Positions 9,762 to 22,645 of a stretch of DNA of 64,000 nucleotides are shown here, in pieces. The notes beneath the pieces were generated by a model that was not told the DNA's origin, made no database searches, and worked only from the letters and a program-made list of their open reading frames with translations. This stretch comes from Pelargonium tetragonum (lineage: Eukaryota > Streptophyta > Magnoliopsida > Geraniales > Geraniaceae). Each line of letters starts with the position of its first letter. Within the stretch, counting starts at the first letter, position 1. The translations under genes and the position numbers were made by a program. The DNA is taken from contig JAYMTL010000026.1 in assembly GCA_036897445.1 (NCBI GenBank), positions 1-64,000 of the forward strand, in the 5' to 3' direction.

Positions 9762-12700
9762 ATAGATTATTTAATTTAGTAAAAATGAAATTTTGCACTA
9801 GTGTTGTTCCAGTTATTAGATGCAGTTATTTTAAATGAGGGGCTTGCAAAGACTTGTTAATGTTTGTTTATCCCATACGAGTTTAGGAAATACCTTAAGA
9901 TTTCAAGGGAATCACCTTAGAAAGAATTTTCTCTTTTTATTTCAGCGTCTATAATATTTAGCAATCTAGAAATTCACTCCGTAGACTCTAGCAAGTGATC
10001 CCTCCTGTAGAGAAATGCTTACAACCAATAAATTTCAACTTCAGCCTCATCTAAGAAATTACAGAAATCCAGCGTAAACCATGTGATTTCCACTAGACTC
10101 TTCGGTATCGTTACCGTATGAAGCACTCTTTTAAAGTCTTAAACACCTTAGCAATTGGGAGGAGATTCTAAGAGGTTCCGTTAACAAAACACGTAAAAAG
10201 GGGGAAAGACTAAGCAAAGATTTTGAGGCTAAAAGTATTAAAAAAATCCCGTACGTAAATTAAAAAGTAGTTTTACTATTCCTTTAAACTTGTGGCCTTT
10301 TTTTAGATGTGAATAAAAGGACTTTGCTTTATGGATCCCTCTTTTTCTTTAATTTCCAAGGGTTTTCAATAAAAATTTTTTTTGCTAATCAAGAGGCGCC
10401 TTTTTTCTTTTTATCCAGTGTGACCGCGGTTACATACATCAAATAGAATCCTCCTATATAAGTAAGTGTCTACTGTCAGGGATTCCCTTTTTATGACCCT
10501 AGTCATGCGCTTATTTAAGCTAAGCCCAAATTTTAAGACTTTTGAACAAAAAGTTTAAGGGGCTGTATTTTTTGAAACCTTTTAATACCGGCAATCCTTG
10601 GTGTAGTCCTAGAGTAAGTCTAACCTTTGCGACTCTATCTTAAAATAATTAAAAAAGGAATCTATAAAGAAGAGCTGTATCTCCCACAAAAGAGATTCGA
10701 ATACATCGCTGCTTACTAAGTATAATGAAAAATTTATAATGCTAAACCTAAGGGAATACCTCCCCTCCTACACTAGTTGACAAAGTTAAGTAAATATCTT
10801 ATAGGGTCCCGTATATTTCCCGAGGGAGGCACTTTAGACTAAGGTTTCCTTTCTGCCTAATTCTTTTTAAAAGAATCGCCGGAGTTTTGCTTTTTTATTT
10901 ATCAAAAATATTGCGCGTTACAACTCTAATCAAAAAATATCCTAAAAAAGCGCAATCTTATAACCCCGCGGGTAACAGGGGTGTTCGAAGTTGTACCTTA
11001 ATTTGAACGCAGAAAGGTGGGAATGCAGGCTACTCTCTAAAATACAAGAGAAACCTGAGGCATTTTAAAAACCCCCTTTCTTTCGATAACTCATTGATTT
11101 GCTTTCTATTCTATTAAGTCTTTACCCTTTTTTAGTAGCAAGGCCCCCGAACTCAGACGGAAGGTACTATAACAATATCTTTCTACCTAAAATGATTACA
11201 CTATTATATTCCCTTATCAAGAGCCTTGTAGCTTATATAGAATCCTTGATATCAGCATCTACAAAAAGGTATAGCATAAAATCGTTTGCTTTATTTGATC
11301 CAGGAGAAGAGGATACCTAATTATGTCATTTTTGTGTGTAGAAACGCCCTTATTATATTTATTATGTTATGAGCCCTCTTCTTTATTTTTCTCTTAGTTT
11401 AGTTAAAGGGTCGTAAAAGAGCATAAACATGGGCGAAGTTATAGAATTTAAAAAAAGGGTATTTGGAATACCTTGTCACACTTATATATATATTCTACTG
11501 TAGGGTATAAGGCAATTTCGGATTAGTCTGCTCCTTATATCTCATATGTACGTGTCCTTCTTTTTTAACTAAAAGTAATACTTATGTCCGTTGCTTTGCT
11601 GCTCTAAATGACTTAGTCCTAACAAGTGGTATTGCTCTTAATTTGCCCAATATAAACCCCAGTAACTTTGACTTTCTAATTTTGGAATACCCCAAACCTC
11701 GCGGCTACTCCTAGGGGATAACCCGTATGGGTGACTTTAAAGAAAGAAAAAGCATGCATAATGAGAGAATTCTAAAAGTGAGAGTTGCTAAGACTAATAG
11801 ATAATAGACAGCTTTGACCACGGGGGCGTCTTCTTAGGAAAAGCCTTTATTACGAGCCAAGAGATAAAGAAAGCTATAGAAAAATGAATTAGACATTGAG
11901 GTTTTCTTAGATTCAAAGGGCTTTCTCTACTCCGTACTGAGAAAGAACTTGGTACGTTGGAAGTTGTCCTAGGATAATATATATTATAAAAGGTCCAGTC
12001 TGGGCTAGTATAAAGATAATTTGAAATTAACAAGGATTCTAGTACTTAAGTCTTGAAACTTTGCTTTTATCCTCAAAATTACCCTAGTGAGTTCCTCTAT
12101 AATCAATCTACAACAAGCCCACTTTAGGATTTATTGACTCCCCTTAGGGCCCCTTATACTTAAATTCATCTTTAACGAGCGTGACAAAATCAGAAATTTA
12201 ATACTAAGATCCCTGGTACCCCTAACTGAGCAGGAAAACAGGGAGCCATTATATGCAGTTTAAGCAGGCACTTCTCTTTATGCCATTCCTATTTATATAG
12301 CGCTTTTTATCAACCGCCTCTTTAGTGTGCTATCCGTTATTTCGCACCCTATCGGGTTTTCTTTCGTAAAGTTCTTCTCCTTATTAAAAAGAACTTCTTA
12401 ATTGAGGCCCAAGCCCCTAGGGGTCCGCTAAGCAGAAGTTAGGAGTAACCCCCCTTTTTTTGAAATACTTATACATAACTTGATACTGTCTAACTAAAGT
12501 AAGTTCGACAAAAATCTTAACCAGATTAAGAAAATTTTGTGCAATACCCGAGTACGACAAGAATTATAAGGGTCTACATAAGGTAAAGAGTCCGTAGCTT
12601 TATCTAGAGTAACACAATCAGGAATTCTTTAATGTTGGACTTAACAAAGAGTATTTGTATAGGGTTCCCTATCTCGGATTTTAAAAGCAAATTACAAAGT

Positions 12701-12894
12701 GGGGCTTACTAGGATACTGCTTTTAGTGAAAAGGAGATTTTCCTGCTGTGTTTTTTGTTTTTTGGTAGCTACTTCCAGTTTTATCCATACGGGTTCCCAC
12801 TAAGTTACCCGATAAGAAAGAGGATTTTTTGAACAAAACAAAGTAATCTAAAAAAGAGAGTCCTGCGCAAGTCCAGAACCTTCTTTGCTAAGGG

Positions 12895-12932
12895 AACCTG
12901 TTGTGGCAACGTTAACCTGTTGTGGCAACGTT
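12895..12932. repeat. Perfect 19-bp tandem duplication
   Basis: The unit aacctgttgtggcaacgtt is present twice head to tail without mismatch. Each unit contains the small inverted repeat GTTG-tgg-CAAC, and AACGTT palindromes at the unit edge. The exact identity points to a recent duplication. No gene adjoins it. Confidence 0.88.
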
Positions 12933-15535
12933 AAAATGTAAATTTAATTACCAAATTATAAAGAAAGGGGAATTCATTAATAAGAAGAGTCCCGTTATAT
13001 CTGAAACAGGATAAAAGATTTAACTTAATCCGTATCCCGAACACTTTTCGAAAGACGATTCGATATAGGGTATAATGAGGGTTCTAAGACACTTTTTATA
13101 GATAAAGATAGAGAAAGTCTCCCGTTTCCGCAATATCCTAAGTCTTTACTTGTATAATTATGAGTGTCACAAAAGAGTCCCTTAGGGCAGACCAGAACGC
13201 ATAGACAAACTCATCCATACATCTAACTTTAATGACCTAATGGCAATCAAAGTCCGTCAAAAGAGAAAGCTTTATCTATTTATTACATTTTACTCCTCAA
13301 GAATTTAGTTAAGATTTTGTAATTTTAGATTCCAATACTAGAAAAAAAGAAAATTTTTGTAACTTCTCGTTTTTTACATAATTCACAAGAGGCATGCAAG
13401 TTATATTCAGAATAAAAATTTTTAGTTTATCTATTCGGGATTACTGAAAATGAAATAAGAGAATATAAGAGGTGGACCCTATATTTATAAATTAGGAATA
13501 TCATAAGTAGGGAATGTAAAGGAATTCTAGGTTAGTTTTTTGGATATAAATATTCTTATATCCTGGCCTTTCTGAGAACATCCACACAAAAAAGAAGAAA
13601 GCAGGTTTTTCCTAAAAAGTTTCTTAAATGTGGGTTTAATAAAAAAGAATTAGAGGCGTTACTCCTTAGATTCTAGGGGAGAAGGATCCCTTGGCCATTA
13701 TAATTGGAATATACTATTGCCCTTATAAATTAGGACTGCTCTTTTATCAATACTTTTAGATTCCTTTGAAGCTTTATTCTAAACGTAAACGATAACTTAT
13801 TATACGGATATTTACTATTCCTGTTTATTGACTCCCTCCACCAGAAATTTCTTGTAGTCGTGTTATCCTGGGGTAGGAAATCCCTCTAGGAGTCCCCCTA
13901 CCCTTTTTTAAAGGGCTCTCCTTTTTATAACTTTAAGGTACTTTCAGCCAATGCTTGTTTCCTAGACTGAACATTTCGAATTGAAGGACTCAAATACGAC
14001 CTAACCAAAAGTACCCATCATAGAGTAGATACACTTTAAAGAAAGAGAGAGCTTTTGCGTTATATTACCGCTAGGGTGTTTTATAAATTCAGCAGGAAAA
14101 CCCTCTTTTCCAATACTTCCAATACTAAAGAATCCCTTGTAAAATAGTTAAACCCAGTTTTTTGTAAATTAAGTATGTCATATATCAGAAAATAATGCTA
14201 ATAATAATTCTAGTAGAGTACGCTCTATAGAAAAAGAGGTTTTATCCTATAAATTAAACTTTTAAAAGGGTTTTACAACAATAAGTAGTTAACTCTTTTG
14301 TTTCCCAAAAGAGAAGCTTTAAATCCAAATTAGCATTTCCTTAATATTACAATGAATCTGACTTTAAGCCTTAGCTCTGGAAGCAATAATACAAGTATTA
14401 TGCTGAAAACTTAGAATCTCATACCTATGTAGAAGCACAGCATCTTGTAACCCAGGTTAAGCAAAAGAATTAGGATTCCCCTTAATGGTAAGTCTTATCC
14501 TTTTACATTCTTTAATACTAAAACGCAATAGACTTTGCTTTTATAATATAAAAGGGATTTTCTTGTAAAAAGAATTAGAGCGTTTCTATATGTATCGTGC
14601 TTATTTTTCTTAACTAGAGTTTGGAAGCTTCTCCGCGGACTCCTTTTTCAACAAGTCGTAAAGGGTTTGGGGCACTGACTAAGTTATGGAAAAAGTTGCT
14701 ACTTTGATTGCATATCTCTTTTTTAATTCGCTGGGTCTTGCAAAAAGCTTGTTAAGGTTTTACCGGAATCTCTAACATATTAATTAGGGCTTATCTATTC
14801 AAAAAAGCCTGTTCTGCCAAAACTCAATTTCTATTTGCAAGGTATTGAAGCACAGGGTGGGCCTGAACGTGCAAAGTAGATCTGGGTTTCTCTGTATGGA
14901 CTCGCGGGATGAGAAGTAGCATACGTTACGTAATAAAGAGGAAGCTCTTGTCTGAGTTGAGTGGCTCAAAGGGATCCCTATAAAGTTTATAGTTAAAGTA
15001 ATAGCTTGTTATAAAAAACGCGTTAGTAGTTCAAAATAGAGCCTTGTTTTTTGTTATATTTAGAAGTCTTATCTACTAGAGAGGCGAAGAAGCATCCTTC
15101 TATACGTGAAATTTTTTGCTAAAAGCTAAGAGCCTCCTAATTATGTTATGAATTTTAGTCTATCCGAAGGAGAGTTCTAATCTAATTTCTTTTTACTAAG
15201 GGTTCTCTTAGTTTTTAGAGTTACTTTCTAGTTCTTTTTTTTTGTAATAATTTATACGGGTTTAGATTAAGTTTGTTCTCTATTTAAGTATCCGCACCGC
15301 AGGGAAAAACCAAGCCCCTTATACCCGGTTAATTAGGTGCCTGTTTGCTTTTTAGTTATTTCAAGGATAGAGATTCCCTTTTTACAGTAAACCCTTTTTG
15401 TATATAATGAATTTAAGAATACTGAAGGGTTAAAATCTTAGTAAAAAAAGAAGAGTGTAATACGAGATTTGCCTTATAATGGGTTTGTTGCTAAGGGAAC
15501 TTTTTAACAAGGATCAGAGCAGGATCCCCTTTAGA

Positions 15536-15760
15536 TGGTTAATAGGTAGTAGGCTTAGGAAAAAGCTATGGATAAGAGAGGTATTACAAAAACTAAAAAA
15601 AACCTGGATAGGGATACAGAATACTGAGCAAGGCCTAGTTAAGAGTTAGGCTTTCAAAAAAAGTTTCTGTTTCAAGAAAGTTATTAAGATTAAGCGTAAA
15701 GGTATAGCCCATTAAGGAGTCTAATTAGATGCAGGCACAAGGGGTCTTTGGCATGTATTC
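15536..15760 (+). repeat. R1 fragment (Lys-rich block only)
   Basis: The coding-like peptide KAMDKRGITKTKK (about 15565-15600) matches the Lys-rich block of islands A (KEAMEKSMGVK) and B (KEAMDRSKMQNK). Downstream, 'agttaagagttaggctt' is shared with island B near 21810 ('agagttaggct'), and 'cgtaaaggtatag' (about 15696) is shared with island C near 38347. No FNDK-type block is present, so this is a partial, decayed copy. Confidence 0.45.
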
Positions 15761-17390
15761 TTAGTTTTCACTTTAATAGTAAGCTCTATAGCATCAGTTC
15801 TTGTTGTGTTAGTATATACACACCTTAAATTATCTCATTTTATTTAGAATCTTCTTTTTTTTACTTAAACTTACCGGGATCCTGTAAAGTTTTTTGCAAC
15901 GGAACCCTTAAGAATGAATAAAATTCTTGAGTCATTTCCATTAAAACTTAATCTCTTTTTAATTGTTTTATAAAAAAGAAAACACGGTGTAACCAAACTT
16001 AGCCTATTCTGATAACCCCCAGCACTCATTAGATAAAAACAACGAAACTTTTAATTCCTTTGTCTATAAATTTTCAATCTCTCATTAGCAAGACCTAGGG
16101 CTTCCAATAAAACTTTCTTTCTCCCGGGGATACCCTCAACTAAAAGTGTAAACTTTAGGCTCATTTCAAGGGACTTCATAAGGTATTTTAGGGTACCTCG
16201 TTTCATCAGGATCTGTTACTTTTTTCTAATATTATAAGGAATTCCTACTTACCGCGAGTACTTCTTTTCATTTTAAGGCCCTTAGATTCCTTATCTTGCT
16301 AACTCTACCTAAGTTAAGCCCTTTCTTTTATAATCTTCGAAGGACTTTCGATAATTACTATTTACGGACTCGGAAACTATCAACCGAAATTACAAAGAAG
16401 AAGATCTTTCTCGTAAATTTCTACTAGGATCACTACACATTACATAACAAGTGAAACCCAAGTTTAAGAGAGACGCTACACTATTTAATTAAGGTTTGAG
16501 CAATTGTAAAAAAAAGGGGGTTAAGGCCCAATATCTTGTTTCATACTCATACCCAAATCCTTCTTCTCTTAAATCCCTTTATTAAGACTCAAAGGCTAAT
16601 CTACGAGAATTGCTGTTCTTTTAAAACCCCTAAACCTTACTTTCTTTAAATTCCAGTAAAAAAAAAATCTCTTGTTACTACTTTATTATTAACTGAATCA
16701 AAAAAGAGAAGAAAAAATCTCCCTATCCTTCCCTCTAACGCTCTCTTATTCCCTAACAACTTCTCTATTCTTATTATTGTCTAGAATGGGAACCTGTAAA
16801 CAAAAGAACAACTCCTTACCTTATGCTTCAACTAAAAATTTCAGGAATAAAATTCAAAGGGTACTATACATTTTAGTCTTTTTTAGTTTCTATTTCCTAC
16901 ATCCTTTTCTTTTACTAAATAACTTTAATCTCAGTTCATTTACTCCGTAACACCTTTAACCAGAGTGCACAGAATACTTGAGTTCGAATCCCACAATCTC
17001 AAATGCACAAAAGCAAAAATAAGGAAACGTCTGATAGCTCTAGAGTTCACCTATTCCCTAACTTCCTTTACTGTAAATTCCTTGGAGCCTTTCCCTTAAA
17101 AGTCTACCCCTTTGCATTCGATTTCTTATATGTTTAGTCTTCGTTTTTTTACTTAAAATGACTTAAATTCAGAAATGAAATTATAGGATAGCAGATTTCC
17201 GGATTTTCCGGGTTATAGGTGCATAGAAGTAAGCAAGACAGAGCAGAGACTTAACTCTCCCTTCGTTACTTTGACTTTAGGAGTTATTACATACCTGGAG
17301 TTAGATTCATTCCTAAGATTTTGTACGAGATAGTTCTAATATTATCTGCTTTAGTCTTAAGAAAGGTCTCTTTTCTATAGTATTGTAATG
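15760..17390. other. Gene-free AT-rich body, segment 2
   Basis: I see no gene or clear repeat here. The 3' half (about 16000-17200) is C/T-rich on the plus strand with many aact/cct runs, so it is strand-asymmetric compared with its neighbours. One B-box-like 'gagttcgaatccc' lies at 16980-16992 on the plus strand, without a matching D arm. Confidence 0.5.
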
Positions 17391-18300
17391 CCTATTATTT
17401 ATTCCCGAATAGCGATAGCAGAGGAGGGAGTAATTATAGATAGTACAGAGATACAACACCAGCTTACTTTCTGACCCTGACTTACATTTTGAGCTTTTTT
17501 ATTTGCTACACCTTACCCAGGTCTTAGTAGTATACTACATAGGAGCTTTACCTTTATTATTCCGCGGGCTTATTACTATTAAATAATGCACTCCCTTGTA
17601 AGGGGGAGACAAGTATTCTATAAAAGTTATTCTTGTATTGCATTACTTTTTATCTATTAATCAGTTATCAGTATATGGAATATTAGAAGATAATAGATAA
17701 ATATAAGGGTGCTTCAGATTGTACTACTTTCCTTAAGGATAATATCTCTTTCTTTTGTTTTTATCAATAAGTGGAAACTTAATCATGTTACCAGTATTTA
17801 AAAGATAGGTTTACTTACACGCTATAGGAACACTAACCACCTATTTTTAGTCTTTTTACTATCCAGTATCTTAGGGAAAGTGTCCTAGTAAGAGCTTTTC
17901 TATCTAAAATGGAACTGCGGTAGCTTTCTTCTTAGGAGCTCTTATCTTGTTGTTATGGTTACCTGTATTTAGTGTATTCTTCTATAGGTTTCCAAAGTTC
18001 TTTTTATATTATATAGAAAGTCAAATGTTTCTATTAGTACTCTTTGGTTATTAATCTTAAATAGGTTTATAATTATAGAACCCTTGCTTCCCGATCTAGT
18101 TAACTGAAGTGAAGAGCTAAACCCCTCTCTAAAAAAAGGCAAACAATAATATAGTTAAAGCAGAGAAATGACATTCTAGATAATAAACTTTGGCTTTGTT
18201 CTATCGAATCTGTAAAACTATTTACGTAATCTTTTATTAGAAAGTCTTAAAGTCAGTAGTTGCTATTTAGGTTTCCTTGTTTCTTTCCCAAGTTTAGAAA
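17390..18300 (-). repeat. R1 repeat copy, inverted (decayed)
   Basis: Reading the minus strand gives the R1 blocks in the usual order: APKKKAT (about 17945-17920), then 'aggtggttagtgttcctat' through 'gtgtaagtaa' (17842-17811), matching the 'aggtggctgtctataaggtg' block of island C (38661). A block reading LIDKNKRKR (17771-17746) follows in place of FNDKDRKQE, and then a tail with 'ttaatagataaaaagtaatg', close to 'ttaatagataaagagagtaa' at 38891. It is the only copy seen in the opposite orientation. All frames are broken. The outer edges are estimates. Confidence 0.5.
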
Positions 18301-21300
18301 GGAAGTTGCAAGGAGTTCTAGAATACCTTGAAACGAACGTAAAGTATAGAAATTCTTGGGCAGGTTGACTCGTGTTTTAGTGCACGGAAAAGTTATTACG
18401 ATCGATTTTGTTATTGTTCTAAATTGCTATTTCTTTAAGTAGAATATAAAGGATACCCGGAGGCTAATAAACATCACCTTAAACTGTCATACTACAAGAG
18501 GACCCTAGTTAAACTAAATAAGTCCTAAATTTTTTTTGTTAAAATCTGAAGTGGGGAGTTTAGGTATCACTACTATGTTGTTAAGGGGTAAATGAACGGA
18601 AGTTAAAGCCCGTTTTTCCTTTCGGTTAAGACTAAAGATACTGTTTCGAGGCAGGTAAGGCTCGTAAGACAGGTATGCTACAGAGTAAGAGGTAAGGCAG
18701 TAAGAAAATTCCCTTTTAAGTAAAAGTAAAGTTTAAGATTTTAAGTGAGGAATTGTTACTAGTCATTAATTAACAAGGAAATACTACTAATTCTACTTTC
18801 ACCTTAATGAAGTATGGAATAAAAAAGAGTAGGAGTATACGTTATCTAAAAATTTTTCTGCTTAGGAAGTAACAGGGTAGTAGTGTGTACCTAAGGGGAT
18901 AGGCAAAGGAAGTCTTTTCCCGGGAAAGATATAGGAAAGAGCTGTTAGTTTCATTTGTACAAGTTATTCAGGAGCCTTTATTTAATATATTTTTTACTTA
19001 ATTTTTAGTAACCCTGTTACATTATATAAAAAAGATATTCCTTTTCTGGGTTTCCTGGCGAATAAGAAGAAATTAACAAATCAAATTTGATATACAAATT
19101 GAGACTCGCTTTCCCCTTTAGTGTAACCTACGGGGCTGCTTGGTCTCTAATTTGATGTTGCCCTTAAACCCGCTTTCGTAAATAAATATTCAATAAGTTG
19201 TTAGATTTTAAAAGGGTGCCCTTTCTTTGCATGAAATGTAAGCTCTAGACTTCACTTGGGTACCTTATTATAAATAAACTTTCATCTCGTTTTGGGGTTT
19301 TACTTAAAAAAAGACCCCTCTACTCTATAGAAAAAAGTCTCGCTTATTGTATTAGTAGAGTTAGTCAAGAAAATAGGAGCCCTTAGGCTATGGCTATAAA
19401 GTTCGACTGAAATAAAATACGTAAGAATACACCCGGTGGGTGCCTTAACGAAACTTTCTTGGGTTAATAACAGGAGTCCTCTCTTCTATTTAAATAGAAC
19501 TGGATTTTAACCTACGCAAATGCTACTGACTTCTAAACGCCCAACCCCGCTTAATTTGTTTCGAGGGATACAAAAGAACTTGAAAAAGACCCAGATTCAT
19601 AAGCTACATTAGATACATATACAAGGGGTCAACTCAAAAATATACGGGACTCTACTCAGTTATAACTGGAACTGTCTAACATCTACTAAGATTCCCGGGA
19701 TTGACAGAGGGGCTCCTTTCTTCAATTCAAAAAGTAGTTGTTTAGTAATACCGAATATCTTTCTAAAAAAAGTTTATGTAATAAGGGGTCTTTACTATCG
19801 AAAAGAACAACTCTAATTAAACAAGATAATTTTCTCTAATAGCGGCAAAGAGCTATAATAATCCTACCTCTTTTTTTTGATCCGAGTAAGCCAAAGCACT
19901 TACGGATATTAGAACACTTTCGAAAAACCTTAGAATAGTAATAGATTCCAGATAGATAAGACTCGATAAGAATAGATTGCGAGAAAGGGAATTTTTCTCC
20001 TTTTTTAGGGTAGCCTTAAGCTTGTCACCGCTGGGGTGTCATAATTTTATTTAAAAGAATAATCTAGCATGTAGTATTTTCGACTTACAATAGAAATACC
20101 TCTAAGCAATAAAATGAAGCTAAAACCTTTAGGAAATCCCATTACATAGATAGCTCTTATAGTAAGAACTTTTCTTAGAGAATAAATCCAGGTATTCCTA
20201 AGGCATTAAGATCAAACTTCTGAACAAGTTTAAGTCTTCCTATTATGCCAGCTTCCCCAATCTAGAATCATAAACCTTGGAAACAGGAACAAAAAAGCAA
20301 CCTTCCTATTCTGTATCATACCTTTCTTACGAGCTACACCCTTCTGACTGAGCCTTAATACTCTATAGTCGTAAAATACTGAGGAACAGACTAGAAGATA
20401 GAATCTTCCTAGATAACTCAATAAAATTTGACATAGCTACATGAAAGTACATGAGTGTTCGGGGTCGCTAAGTATAAAGTAAGAGACACCTAAGACCTTG
20501 CTTAGAAGCTGTGACAGGAAAGCCTAGAGCTCCTTCTTTGTCTTTGTAAAAGAAAAACTGTAAATAATTAGAATGCTTTCTATTTGATAGAATCTTGCGA
20601 CACCTGTAGTAAATAAAAATCTATAACTTAGACTCCTCTCGAAGCTCTTAATAGCTATACTTTCAATCCCCTGTCCCCAGGTTTAGAATAAAATAAAAAG
20701 AATTTTTAAGACATTTTAGAGCTTTCTTGAGAATCTTTATAGAAAATGAACAGAACGAGTTACCCGTAAATAAGACTTCATTTAGGACTCCTAAGAGAGA
20801 ACAAGTTAGAAAGGAAGAATACGGGTCAGGCTAAGCCTTCCTTTCCTATTTACACTAACTCCTAAGACTTTAGTGCCTATCCTCTATATAGTAATAACAA
20901 GGAACAAAGTCAAGTTTTATTCATTTTCCAGTTATACATCTCCTAATTTCTTTGGAAAATTTTTCGAGCTAAATGAGGTTTCTTACTTTTTTCTCGTATA
21001 TGAAATTTGAACACACAAAAGAACTTCGTTACCTCTTGAAGGTCTCAAACTTAGGTCCCATTTTTGAGAAATTTCTAGGCTAGGATGGATATATAAGCAA
21101 AGGTTCTAGAACTACATTTGCATTGCGGGGAGACTTGAAAGAAAAAAATTTATGTTTGCATAGCTGTGAAAGTTCTAGCTATCAAGAAAGGTATGGAGGT
21201 CAATAATAAAAAAGGGGTTCGTGGGGTTAGAGCCTGCGTATTCCCGTATTAATGTACCTTGGTTAACCTAAGGGATTTCGGTTAGTTATTTTCTTCCAGT

Positions 21301-21440
21301 AAAGATAATGCGTAAAAGTTTTCAGAGGAGTTCCTCCATTTTAAAGTAATAAAGGGGATTTCTGAAGTTGGGGTTGGCAATAACGTATGTATTTTCAAAA
21401 TACTCTTAGGCATTACCCTTCCTACGGATGCCCCCAGAAC
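18300..21440. other. Gene-free body, segment 3, with clearest ~80-bp motif spacing
   Basis: No gene is supportable. Purine-to-pyrimidine switch motifs of the form GGG(G)-n-CC/CT begin at 19048, 19132, 19214, 19294, 19376 and 19473, and again at 19625, 19709 and 19785. Most steps are 76-84 bp. Between them, variants of 'cccgctt' recur (19104, 19168, 19543). The units do not align well elsewhere, so this may be a very old diverged tandem repeat or only a compositional rhythm. Confidence 0.4.
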
Positions 21441-22010
21441 TTACCTAGAATTCTCTAGGGTTTCCTTCCTCTTTTTTTAATGATAAGAACAGAAAGTAAG
21501 AGGAATTGTCCCTACCAAGACTACAATACTAATAAGAACTATATACATTACTAATTCTAATACAACTAAACTAATAAAGAACTCTAGAATAGTCTAATTA
21601 TCTTATCTTTACACAAACTATAAAAGGAAACCGGGGGTACCCAAAGGCATCCCCTTATTAAAAGAGCATAGGTATAGTAACAAAGAAGAAAGGCACAGCT
21701 CCTAAGAAAGCAAGATACAGAGTCTAGCTATGATGACTAAGATTAGGTGTATGAAAGGTATTAAGAAAGCTCTAGGTATTGAGATGGGTTTTCTGAGGAA
21801 AGGTCTACATAAGAGTTAGGCTCTGAAACAAGGCATTATGAATAGGATACCGAGTAGATTCTTTATTTATAGATAGAGCTATTCTAAGCTAAAGGTTAAA
21901 AAAAGGCTTTTTCTAAGTGTATATGTAAGTCAGTTTGCTAAACGAAATAAAAGAAAAAAGTACAACTGATTGGGAGGCTTTAAGAAAAGTTTTCAAGGAG
22001 AAATCTCGGT
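21440..22010 (+). repeat. R1 repeat island B (decayed)
   Basis: The FNDK-type block at 21467-21505 ('ttcctctttttttaatgat' onward) is the closest match to the one at 1061-1096 in island A. A TA-rich tail follows, then a GTAPKKARYRV-like block (about 21695) and a Lys-rich coding-like stretch (21740-21960) that includes 'taggtattgagat', shared with 226-238 of island A. The block order matches the other copies. It is broken and of unknown family. The tail (about 21510-21600) is strongly TA-rich and CA/TG-poor. Confidence 0.55.
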
Positions 22011-22309
22011 TTAGCTCTTACGAAGGTTGTAGTTATCCTTGAAGAGTGGGGTTTGCCTGCTCCCCTATTTCCTATTTTGAGGCCTTTCCCCTTTCTAGAT
22101 CTTTAGGTTATCCCTATTCGAGTGAATTAGGTTTTCCTAGGGTAGGGGTCGTCTGGTATTTAGTAATTAAGTATCTACCTCCCCTTACTTAGCTACAATT
22201 CTACTAGTTAGTTTTTCTGTAATCTGAAATTCTTTAGTTATTAGTTTTAAGGCAGAGGTTTCCGGTTTAAAATAAAGAGAGATCCATTTATAGAATCTTT
22301 TTATCAGTG

Positions 22310-22335
22310 TTATGGGATTAGAACCCTCGTAGCTA
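22310..22335 (-). other. T-arm-like (B-box) site
   Basis: The minus strand reads GAGGG-TTCTAAT-CCCAT, a T-arm shape with four of five stem positions pairable if G-T is allowed. No D arm is convincing at tRNA distance. It is listed because it follows the minus-strand bias of the other tRNA-like sites. Confidence 0.25.
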
Positions 22336-22494
22336 ATGTATTTGCTAAAGGAGTTTACGGCAAGTCAAGTTAATGTTATACGGGTAAGTTTCCTTAGCTT
22401 ATATCAAACAAATCTTAGGATAGAGGTGATAAACCCACCCTATTGCTGTTATGTCCTTAAATCTGGCTTTCAAAACGAGTCTAATTGAATGAAT

Positions 22495-22645
22495 GTGAGT
22501 TCCCGGTTAAGCAATAAAAGAAGGGAAAGAAGCTATGGATAGGAGCAAGATGCAGAATAAGAGTATGAAACAGAGGATAGAGAAAGCGGGGTTACCTAGT
22601 AAAAAACTATAAAAGTTTAAGGACATTTATAAAAAAAGACCTGCA
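22495..22645 (+). repeat. R1 fragment (Lys-rich block)
   Basis: The frame reads KEAMDRSKMQNKSMKQRIEK, then AGLPSKKL and FKDIYKKRPAKNR. It matches the Lys-rich block of island A and the fragment at 15565. It may belong to the island at 21440-22010, separated from it by about 500 bp of unrelated-looking sequence, or be an independent partial copy. It has no start or end that would make it a gene. Confidence 0.45.

Larger units (their letters stand above)
2050..15535. other. Gene-free AT-rich body, segment 1
   Basis: No gene is supportable here; frames are short and stop-rich throughout. The stretch holds scattered tRNA-like sites (annotated separately), a perfect 26-bp palindrome, two short tandem duplications, TA tracts near 5880 and 7952, and recurring purine-to-pyrimidine switch motifs such as 'gaggggtcctc' (6781), 'aaaggatcc' (about 7465), 'aggggtccgct' (12419) and 'gggacc' (2389). 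Nothing shows promoters or terminators. Confidence 0.6.
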
